This document shows positions 56,341-64,000 of a DNA stretch of 64,000 nucleotides, piece by piece. The notes beneath the pieces were generated by a model that made no database searches, was not told the origin of the DNA, and saw only the letters and a list, made by a program, of their open reading frames with translations. Made by a program: the position numbers and the translations under genes. Origin of the DNA: Streptomyces olivochromogenes (GTDB taxonomy: Bacteria > Actinomycetota > Actinomycetes > Streptomycetales > Streptomycetaceae). Every line of letters starts with the position of its first letter. Position 1 is the stretch's first letter. The DNA is taken from assembly GCF_021538895.1 (NCBI RefSeq), contig NZ_JADDRL010000021.1, forward strand, positions 44,280 through 108,279, given 5' to 3'.

Positions 56341-58395
56341 GTGGCGAACGTGGAGCACAGCGGGGGACCGGCGGATGCCTTCGGGGCGACGCCGGCCGGG
56401 ACCGCCAGGGCACGTCTGACGGCGGTCCGGCTGGGCCTGTGGGCCGTGGTCGCGGCCCTCGGGATACGGCAGATGGCCGTCGTCCTCAGCACTCCCAGCG
56501 GGGAGCGGCTGACCGACCTGGAGACCTGGGTCGGCCGGGGCGGCGTCCTGCACGTGACGGGCTCGCTCTACGACTCCACCAGATTCACCGGCACGCCCTT
56601 CGGCGGACTGGTCCTCAAACCGCTCACGGCCTCCGCCGAGCAGGCACTCGGCTGGGGCTGGACCTTCGGCACGCTGCTGCTCGTCGTGGCCCTCGGCCTG
56701 GTCGCCGCCCGCGCCCTGCCCCAGCCGGTCGGCCGCCGCACCTCGCTGCTGGCCGCGCCGGTCGCGATCAGCCTGCTGATGCTGTCCCTGCCGGTGCGCA
56801 ACACCCTCTGGCTGGGCCAGACCAGCATCATCCCGGTCCTGCTCGTGCTCCTCGGCTGCTTCGCCGTGCGCGGCGAGCGGGCCGGCGGCCTGTGCATCGG
56901 CGTGGCGGCCGCGCTCCAGCCCACCGTGCTGCTCTTCGCCCCGCTGCTCTGGTTCACCGCGCGCCGCCGGGCCGCCGTGACCGCGGCCGGCACCTTCGCC
57001 GCCTGCACCGCGCTCGCCTGGGCCGCGATGCCGCACGACTCGTACACCTACTGGGTGCACCACATGGCGGGCGTCGGCCTCGGCGGCCGGGCCGACGAGG
57101 TCGCCAACCAGTCCCTGCACGGCGCCCTGCTCCGCCTCGGTCTGACCGGCCCGCTGGAGATATCCCTCTTCCTCCTCCTGGGCGCGGCCGTCGCGGTCCT
57201 CGGCCTGCGCCGCGCCGTGCGCTTCGCCCGCGACGGACAGCTCCTGCTCGCGGTCGCCCTCACCGGCTGCGCCGCCATCGCCGTGTCGCCCACCACCTGG
57301 CAGCACCAGCTGCTGTGGGTGCTGCTCGCCGTCGTCGGCCGGGTCGGCAAGCGGGCCTCCGACCGGTACGTCTGGCCGGTCGCGGTGGTCCTCGTCACCA
57401 CGCTTCCGGCCAAGATGATGCTGCCGAACATGCCGGCGCTGTACCCGCTGCGGGACAACATCGTGCTGCTGGCGGCCGTCGCCGCCGCCACCGCCGTACC
57501 GTTCCTGTCCCGTACGTCGCCGTACTACCAGAGCCCGGTCCCGACCGAGTACGCCGAGCCGGTCCCCGCCCGCCTGCGGGGCGTCCCGCTGCTGCCCTTC
57601 CTGCGCCGGGTGCTCACCCGCCCGAACCTCCTCCTGGAGCTGCTGCTCATCCGCGTCACCTACGCCGCGTACCAGAAGGTCCGGCTGGCGGCGACGGGCG
57701 GCAGCAACGCCGAGGGCCGGGCGACGGCCGAGCACCACGGCCACCAGATCCTCGACCTCGAACGCTTCCTGCACGTCGACATCGAGCACATGGTGAACCA
57801 CGCCGTGATCAAGGTCGACTGGCTGCGGAGCTTCTTCGACTTCTACTACGAGTCCTTCCACTTCGTGGTCCCGCTCACCGTCCTCGGCGTCCTCTACTGG
57901 CGCCGCCCGGTCGACTACCGCTGGGCCCGCTCCTCCCTCGGCTTCGCCACCCTCCTCGCCCTGGTCGGCTTCTGGCTCTACCCCCTGGCCCCGCCCCGCC
58001 TGATGCCGACCCTGGGCATCATCGACACCGTCCACGGCGTCCAGGACTTCACCAAGCCGGACTACGGCACCCTCACCGCCCTCACCAACCAGTACGCCGC
58101 GATGCCCTCGCTGCACTTCGGCTGGTCCCTGTGGTGCGGTGTCGTGATCGCGATCATCGCCCCCAAGTGGTGGATGAAGGCGCTCGGTCTGCTGCACCCG
58201 TTCTTCACGGTCTCGGCCATCGTCGCCACGGGCAACCACTGGGTGCTGGACGCGGCCGGCGGCGCGGTGGTCGTGGGCGCGGGCTTCGGACTGGCGTACC
58301 TCTTCCAGGGCCCGCGGGCACGCATGATCAAGACCACGGCGACAGAGACCGACGCGGAGCCGGGGCCGGCGGTACTGGCGAAGGGCTCCGCCTGA
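56341..58395 (+). CDS. fusion of GT87-type glycosyltransferase and PAP2 phosphatase
   Basis: A 684-residue membrane protein. Residues 1-400 are a multi-helix GT87/DUF2029 glycosyltransferase of the polyprenyl-phosphate-dependent mannosyltransferase type (LTDLETWVGRGGVLHVTGSLYD carries the acidic pair, and YTYWVHHM and TTWQHQLLW are later motifs). Residues 440-684 are a PAP2 domain with AMPSLHFGW (Ser-x-His) and TGNHWVLDAAGG. It probably transfers a sugar to, and dephosphorylates, a lipid carrier, on the outer face. GTG 56341 is chosen; the longer frame to 56038 is Arg-rich and not family-like. Confidence 0.85.
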   Translation: MANVEHSGGPADAFGATPAGTARARLTAVRLGLWAVVAALGIRQMAVVLSTPSGERLTDLETWVGRGGVLHVTGSLYDSTRFTGTPFGGLVLKPLTASAEQALGWGWTFGTLLLVVALGLVAARALPQPVGRRTSLLAAPVAISLLMLSLPVRNTLWLGQTSIIPVLLVLLGCFAVRGERAGGLCIGVAAALQPTVLLFAPLLWFTARRRAAVTAAGTFAACTALAWAAMPHDSYTYWVHHMAGVGLGGRADEVANQSLHGALLRLGLTGPLEISLFLLLGAAVAVLGLRRAVRFARDGQLLLAVALTGCAAIAVSPTTWQHQLLWVLLAVVGRVGKRASDRYVWPVAVVLVTTLPAKMMLPNMPALYPLRDNIVLLAAVAAATAVPFLSRTSPYYQSPVPTEYAEPVPARLRGVPLLPFLRRVLTRPNLLLELLLIRVTYAAYQKVRLAATGGSNAEGRATAEHHGHQILDLERFLHVDIEHMVNHAVIKVDWLRSFFDFYYESFHFVVPLTVLGVLYWRRPVDYRWARSSLGFATLLALVGFWLYPLAPPRLMPTLGIIDTVHGVQDFTKPDYGTLTALTNQYAAMPSLHFGWSLWCGVVIAIIAPKWWMKALGLLHPFFTVSAIVATGNHWVLDAAGGAVVVGAGFGLAYLFQGPRARMIKTTATETDAEPGPAVLAKGSA

Positions 58396-58714
58396 CCTGC
58401 CCGTCCAGGAACTGTCCGGAGTGGAACCCGGTGATCCGCCGGGCCGGCACCTCTGGTGACTGTCCTGGCAGCGTTCCGGAGAGGCCTCTCCTGACGACGA
58501 ACTCGGCCCCGGACATCGGCACTTTCAGGTGTGGTCGTCATGTTCCTAGGTGGTGTCCTGGCTCATGGAGCTCATCCCCGGTTTCGCGAAGTGACGCGAT
58601 GTCGCGAAGTGACGGGGCGGACGCCACCGCCCGGGTAGATCGATCCGGGATCACTGCTACGTACTACGTAGTATCGTACGGCGTAGTAGTCGGGAGGAAC
58701 GAAGGAGGTGCCCG
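58396..58714. other. intergenic region upstream of padR
   Basis: About 320 bp. It holds a perfect 14-bp palindrome GGAGAGGCCTCTCC (58478-58491), a 13-bp direct repeat TCGCGAAGTGACG at 58584 and 58602 (18-bp period), and the PadR operator listed next. No gene. Confidence 0.6.
58657..58689 (+). promoter_or_regulatory. overlapping palindromes, candidate PadR operator
   Basis: CTACGTACTACGTAG (58657-58671) is palindromic about its centre, and TACTACGTAGTA (58662-58673) is a perfect 12-bp palindrome overlapping it. A further GCGTAGTAGT follows within 20 bp. The cluster lies about 30-60 bp upstream of the padR start, so auto-repression is likely. Confidence 0.65.
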
Positions 58715-59035
58715 ATGCCGCGTCAACGGGACCGCGTCGGCTGGGCCGAACCCGCGCTGCTGATCCTGGCCAGCCTGGCCGACGGACCCAAGCACGGCTA
58801 CGCGATCACCAAGGACGTCGAGGAACAGACGTCCATCAAGCTGGGGCCGGGCACGCTGTACGCCGCCATCGCGCGGCTGGAGGAAAGCGGCCTGATCGCG
58901 CCGCTGGACGAGGACGAGCGTCGGCGGCCCTACCGCATCACCGCGGAGGGCCAGACCGTGCTCGACGACAAACTGCGGGCGATGGCCCGCTTCGCACGCA
59001 CGGGGTTGACCCGGCTGGGGGTGGCAAACGCGTGA
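58715..59035 (+). CDS. PadR-family transcriptional regulator
   Basis: A 106-residue repressor. The winged helix is ALLILASLADGPKHGYAITKDVE with GTLYAAIARLEESGLIAPL, the PadR signature (HGY and LYxAIxRLE). It has no long C-terminal domain, so it is the short PadR-s2 type. AAGGAGG precedes ATG 58715. It is translationally coupled by a 4-bp overlap (GTGA) with a membrane-protein gene, whose expression it probably controls along with its own. Confidence 0.92.
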   Translation: MPRQRDRVGWAEPALLILASLADGPKHGYAITKDVEEQTSIKLGPGTLYAAIARLEESGLIAPLDEDERRRPYRITAEGQTVLDDKLRAMARFARTGLTRLGVANA

Positions 59036-59862
59036 TCGACGTGGCAGTCAGGCTGGCCTTGCGGGCATATCCTCCCTCGTTCCGGGAGCGCTACGGCGGC
59101 GAACTCGAAGCACTGGTCGAGGACACCGGCGCCCGCCCGAGCGTCGTCGCGGACCTCCTGTTCGGCGCGCTGCGGGCATGGCTCCGCCCGGTGATGCCCG
59201 ACGAGTCCGTCGAACGGCGCCGCCGCCGCATGCAGGCGAGCGTCGCCACCACCTGGGTCTCCTGGTGCGCCGCGCTGTACACCCTGCCGGTACTGCACTT
59301 CGTCCTGTCCGAGGAACCCCGGCCGACTCCGGACCTGGTGCGCCGACTCCTCGACGTCGCGCAGTACGCCATGTACGGCGCCGGGCTCATCCTGCTTCTC
59401 GGCGTCCTCGCGCTCCTCGCGGAGTCCTCCAGAACCGGCAACTGGAGCGCGTGGCGCCCGCTGGTGGCTCTCATCCCGACGCTGCCCACGTGGGTGATCG
59501 CTCCGTTGCTGCTGGCGTTCGCCTCCATCGATCCGCTCTCCTACTGGGTCGCGGCCGTGGCGGTGTTCGGGCCGATGGCGTTCCTCATCACCGCGGCGGT
59601 GACGCCGGCCGTCGTCATCACCCGGTTCCGGCCGTCCGCCAAGGTCTTGCGGCTGCTCGCCCTGTCCGGGGTCGCGGTGGCGTTCGCCGTGACGACGACG
59701 GGCATCGCCTGCGTCGCGGCCATGAACACCGCCGACGCGGCCCAGACGGTCACGATGCCCATCCTCGCCGTCACCGTTGCCGCCTCCGCGGCGGCCCTGG
59801 TCAGCTCCGGTCGCGGAGCCAAGGCCGCGCTCCACAGGGAGCAGCTGCAGGACGCGGTCTAG
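59032..59862 (+). CDS. PadR-coupled membrane protein of unknown function
   Basis: A 276-residue protein. The N-terminal 60 residues (RLALRAYPPSFRERYGGELEALVEDTG) resemble the ABC-permease prefix segment common to PadR-linked membrane proteins. They are followed by about six transmembrane helices (from residue 80 onward). GTG 59032 overlaps the padR stop. The pair is likely a small stress or envelope-related operon. No transport motif is visible. Confidence 0.82.
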   Translation: MIDVAVRLALRAYPPSFRERYGGELEALVEDTGARPSVVADLLFGALRAWLRPVMPDESVERRRRRMQASVATTWVSWCAALYTLPVLHFVLSEEPRPTPDLVRRLLDVAQYAMYGAGLILLLGVLALLAESSRTGNWSAWRPLVALIPTLPTWVIAPLLLAFASIDPLSYWVAAVAVFGPMAFLITAAVTPAVVITRFRPSAKVLRLLALSGVAVAFAVTTTGIACVAAMNTADAAQTVTMPILAVTVAASAAALVSSGRGAKAALHREQLQDAV

Positions 59863-59868
59863 CACGGT

Positions 59869-60243
59869 CTAGCACTCGAACCACACCGTCTTGCCGCCTC
59901 CCGGCGCCGGTGACACGCCCCACTTGTCGACCGTCCCGTCCAGCAGCAGGAGCCCGCGGCCGCTCTCGGACAACCCTGCCGGGGTGACGGGCGGTCGCGG
60001 GCAGGAGTCCGTCACCTCCACCCGGACCGTCCCGGTCTGCCGCAGCACCAGCAACGAGCAGCGGCGGTCCGGGACATGTCGTACGACATTGGTGACCAGC
60101 TCGCTCACGCCCAGCTCCAGGGCGTCGGTCAGATGCGCCAGTTCCCACTCGTCGAGCAGGGAACGGACGATACGGCGGATGTGCCGCACGGAGTGCTCGC
60201 CGACGGTGAGACTCATGCGGTAGTGGGGGATGGGGTAGTTCAC
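59869..60243 (-). CDS. GHKL-type ATP-binding regulator (RsbW/anti-sigma-like)
   Basis: A 124-residue single-domain HATPase. The N box is ELGVSELVTNVVRH, followed by VTDSCPR (G1 box) and GRGLLLLDGTVDKWG (G2 box). It lacks a dimerisation domain, like Streptomyces anti-sigma-factor-like kinases. It is divergent from a WhiJ-type regulator (93 bp between starts), the same association as in S. coelicolor abaA/whiJ-like loci. The start at 60243 may be moved to ATG 60216 (MSLTVGEHSV). Confidence 0.85.
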   Translation of the reverse strand: MNYPIPHYRMSLTVGEHSVRHIRRIVRSLLDEWELAHLTDALELGVSELVTNVVRHVPDRRCSLLVLRQTGTVRVEVTDSCPRPPVTPAGLSESGRGLLLLDGTVDKWGVSPAPGGGKTVWFEC

Positions 60244-60335
60244 GGTACGAGACTGACCTCGCGCGACTACTCTGGGCTACGGCATGGATACAACGGGTCC
60301 CGCAGTGGACCGAGTTGCGTGAGAGGGCACCGTCT

Positions 60336-61143
60336 ATGACCCACATCAACGTCCTCGACCCGGGCGCCTCGCCCCTCGACTACTACGGCTTCGAGCTCCG
60401 CCGGTACCGAGAGGCGGCCGGCCTGACGCAACGGCAGCTCGGGGACGTCATCAACTACACGGGGTCGCTTGTCGGCCAGATCGAGACGGCCCGGAAGCTG
60501 CCCACGCCGGAGTTCAGCGAGCGGGCGGATGTGGCGCTGGAGACGGGCGGGTTGCTGTCCAGGCTCGTCACGCTGGTGATGCGGAGTCAACTTCCGGCGT
60601 GGTTTCAGCAAGTGGCGGAGCTCCAGGCGCGGGCCACGGAGATCTATTCCTTCGAGACGCACATGGTGCATGGACTCCTGCAGACCAGGGCGTACGCGCG
60701 GGCGGTGCTCGGAGTGCTCGACCAGGCCAACCTCGACGATCGCACGGCCGTCCGGCTGGCCCGGCAGAGCATCTTCGAGAGGGTGGAGCCGCCGATCTAC
60801 TGGCTGGTCCTCAGCGAGGGGGCGTTGTACCAGGAAATCGGCGGCGCTCAAGCCATGCGGGAACAACTGGCTCACCTGTTGTCCTTTGAGGGCAATCCCC
60901 GGGCCAACATTCAGATCCTGCCGTACTCAGCGGGAGCCCACGTGGGCCTGCAAGGCTCGTTCGACCTCTACCGCTTCGGGAGTGACCCAAGCATCGTCTA
61001 CACGGAGGGTTATGGCAGCGGGCATCCGACCGCCAATCCGGACACCGTCAACGACTGCTCGCTCCGTTACGATCATCTCCAAGCCGCCGCACTCTCCCTC
61101 AAGGAGTCGGCGGAGCTGATCCGGCGCGTGATGGAGGACCGCT

Positions 61144-61163
<20 letters not shown>
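60336..61163 (+). CDS. WhiJ-type XRE regulator with DUF5753
   Basis: A 275-residue regulator with an N-terminal helix-turn-helix (YREAAGLTQRQLGDVINYTGSLVGQIE region, residues 25-55) and a C-terminal DUF5753 domain (from residue 90). ATG 60336 is chosen behind GAGAGGG; a TTG at 60315 adds seven residues. WhiJ-like proteins repress development in Streptomyces together with small DUF397 partners. The 3' end overlaps the DUF397 gene by 20 bp, so the two are translationally coupled. Confidence 0.9.
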
Positions 61164-62566
<1,403 letters not shown>

Positions 62567-62678
62567 TGATGCAGTCTGCTGACAGCGTGTCGAGTACCGC
62601 AAGGGTCGTGCAGCGGGCGAAGTTGTGATCTGCACGAATTCCGCACGCAATTGGGGGCGCCGGATGTCTTGCCACTTG

Positions 62679-62692
62679 TAGAACCCGTTACT
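62679..62692 (+). promoter_or_regulatory. KstR-like operator 2 with P450 promoter
   Basis: TAGAACCCGTTACT fits TnnAACnnGTTnnA at seven of eight fixed positions. It lies between TTGCCA (62669-62674) and TACCTT (62692-62697), a promoter with 17-nt spacing, about 55 bp before the P450 start, where a bound repressor would block RNA polymerase. Confidence 0.6.
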
Positions 62693-62746
62693 ACCTTCAC
62701 GGCAACCCTCATTCCTGATGGACCGTCAGAACGACGGGAGTCACCG

Positions 62747-63988
62747 ATGCCCTCCTGCCCCGAGCTGCCCGACGGGTTCGACCTCACCGACCCCGACCTG
62801 CTGCACCGCCGTGTGCCCTTCCCGGAGTTCGCCGAGCTGCGCCGGTCCGAGCCCGTCCGCTGGATCCCGCAGCCGCACGGCCTGGCCGGGTTCGCGGACG
62901 ACGGCTACTGGGCCGTGACCCGGCACGCGGACGTCAAGTACGTCTCCACGCACCCGGAGATCTTCTCCTCGTACCTCAACACGGCGATCATCCGCTTCGG
63001 TGAGCACATCGAGCGGGACGCGATCGACGCGCAGCGGTTGATCCTGCTGAACATGGACCCGCCGGAGCACACGCGGGTGCGTCAGATAGTGCAGCGTGGT
63101 TTCACGCCACGGTCGATCCGCGCGCTGGAGGACCGGCTGCGCACGCGGGCGCGCTCGATCGTCGAGGCCGCCGTCGCCCACTCCGGGCCCTTCGACTTCG
63201 TCACCCAGGTGGCCTGCGAACTGCCGCTCCAGGCCATCGCGGAGCTGATCGGCGTACCGCAGGACGACCGCGCGAAGATCTTCGACTGGTCGAACAGGAT
63301 GATCTCGTACGACGACCCGGAGTACGCGATCACGGAGGAGGTGGGCGCGGAGTCGGCCACCGAACTCATCGCGTACGCGATGAACATGGCCGCCGACCGC
63401 AAGCAGTGCCCGGCCCACGACATCGTCACGACGCTGGTGGCGGCGGAGGACGAGGGCAACCTGAACTCGGACGAGTTCGGCTTCTTCGTGCTGATGCTGG
63501 CGGTGGCGGGCAACGAGACGACCCGCAACGCGATCACGCACGGCATGCACGCGTTCCTGACGCATCCCGACCAGTGGGACCTCTACAAGCGCGCGCGTCC
63601 GGCGACGACGGCGGAGGAGATCGTGCGCTGGGCGACCCCGGTCAACTCCTTCCAGCGCACGGCGACCCAGGACACGGAGCTGGGCGGGCAGCAGATCCGC
63701 AAGGGGGACCGGGTGGGCCTGTTCTACGCCTCGGCCAACCATGATCCCGAGGTCTTCGCGTCCCCCGACGTCTTCGACATCACCCGCGACCCGAACCCCC
63801 ACCTGGGCTTCGGCGGCGGAGGCCCGCACTTCTGCCTGGGCAAGTCCCTGGCGGTCCTGGAGATCGACCTGATCTTCAACGCGATAGCCGACACGATGCC
63901 GACGCTCCGTCTGACCGGCGACCCCCGCCGGCTGCGCTCGGCATGGATCAACGGCGTGAAGGAACTCCGAGTCAGCACGGCCGACTGA
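62747..63988 (+). CDS. cytochrome P450, steroid-type (CYP125/142-like)
   Basis: A 413-residue P450. The I-helix motif is AGNETTR, the ExxR motif is in EEIVRW, and the heme loop FGGGGPHFCLGKSLA carries the Cys ligand. The segments GYWAVTRHADVKYVS and LLNMDPPEHTRVRQIVQRGFTPR are characteristic of the CYP124/125/142 steroid and fatty-alkyl hydroxylase group. ATG 62747 has CGGGAG 6 nt upstream. Paired with a FadA5-like thiolase and KstR-like sites, it probably hydroxylates a sterol side chain or a similar branched alkyl group. No ferredoxin gene is in view. Confidence 0.9.
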   Translation: MPSCPELPDGFDLTDPDLLHRRVPFPEFAELRRSEPVRWIPQPHGLAGFADDGYWAVTRHADVKYVSTHPEIFSSYLNTAIIRFGEHIERDAIDAQRLILLNMDPPEHTRVRQIVQRGFTPRSIRALEDRLRTRARSIVEAAVAHSGPFDFVTQVACELPLQAIAELIGVPQDDRAKIFDWSNRMISYDDPEYAITEEVGAESATELIAYAMNMAADRKQCPAHDIVTTLVAAEDEGNLNSDEFGFFVLMLAVAGNETTRNAITHGMHAFLTHPDQWDLYKRARPATTAEEIVRWATPVNSFQRTATQDTELGGQQIRKGDRVGLFYASANHDPEVFASPDVFDITRDPNPHLGFGGGGPHFCLGKSLAVLEIDLIFNAIADTMPTLRLTGDPRRLRSAWINGVKELRVSTAD

Positions 63989-64000
63989 ACCCGGGCCGGC

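Overview
The window is a stretch of Streptomyces chromosome. The evidence is very high G+C with GC-biased third codon positions, GTG and TTG starts, and family content typical of the genus: the fabD-fabH-acpP-fabF cluster with its FasR regulator, DUF3145, DUF3052, DUF2277, a WhiJ/DUF397 pair, a homodimeric AceE and several TerD paralogues. From memory, the order fasR-fab-DUF3145 near aceE and terD genes resembles the SCO23xx region of S. coelicolor; I could not check this. I see no transposase, integrase, phage gene, CRISPR array or rRNA, so this is mostly core chromosome.

Layout. 0-1.7 kb: SGNH lipoprotein and DUF3145. 1.7-6.7 kb: type II fatty-acid synthase operon read leftward (fasR, fabD, fabH, acpP, fabF). 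6.8-15 kb: pirin-like protein, serine hydrolase, GNAT, a MerR regulator with a probable leaderless transcript, DUF4429/SHOCT protein, DUF1023 hydrolase, a TetR/MFS divergent pair and a potassium channel. 15.1-17.9 kb: aceE. 18.3-28.6 kb: stress region with DUF3052, a peroxiredoxin, four TerD-superfamily proteins, a TerC-like DUF475 membrane protein and a three-gene operon (HpcH/HpaI aldolase-like; PRTase-TRSP fused to StiP-type PRTase; HAD phosphatase). 28.6-29.7 kb: a 1.1-kb degenerate GC-rich tandem-repeat array. 29.7-36.9 kb: FmdB-like protein, a class A penicillin-binding protein whose transpeptidase lacks the SxxK lysine, a deacetylase-like protein, a secreted amidase-domain protein, DUF4383 and a coiled-coil protein. 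37.1 kb: tRNA-Val(UAC). 37.2-44.4 kb: PanE-like reductase, DUF2277, DedA, iron-box-preceded DoxX, FAD/NAD-binding protein and PhoD. 44.4-50.5 kb: secreted HNH nuclease, a yybP-ykoY manganese riboswitch ahead of a UPF0016/GDT1 transporter, HAD phosphatase, peptidoglycan-binding membrane protein and an MFS pump with a C-terminal winged helix. 51-60 kb: vanadium-haloperoxidase-like enzyme, DUF1992, FHA protein, O-methyltransferase, DUF2330, GT87-PAP2 fusion and a PadR/membrane operon. 59.9-61.3 kb: WhiJ-type module (ATPase, XRE/DUF5753, DUF397). 61.3-64 kb: divergent FadA5-like thiolase and steroid-type P450 with two KstR-like boxes between them.

How parts work together. The Ter region is the best candidate for an unusual system: paralogous TerD calcium-binding proteins and a TerC-like membrane protein sit beside enzymes predicted (by comparative genomics of Ter systems) to build a nucleoside-like metabolite. 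The first terD and the biosynthetic operon are each preceded by the same GGAACC-N17-CGT(T/A) ECF-type promoter pattern. Several other regulatory circuits can be read directly: Mn riboswitch with Mn exporter, KstR-like boxes with steroid-type genes, iron box with doxX, MerR dyad in a 19-bp spacer, and inverted repeats upstream of fabD and padR.
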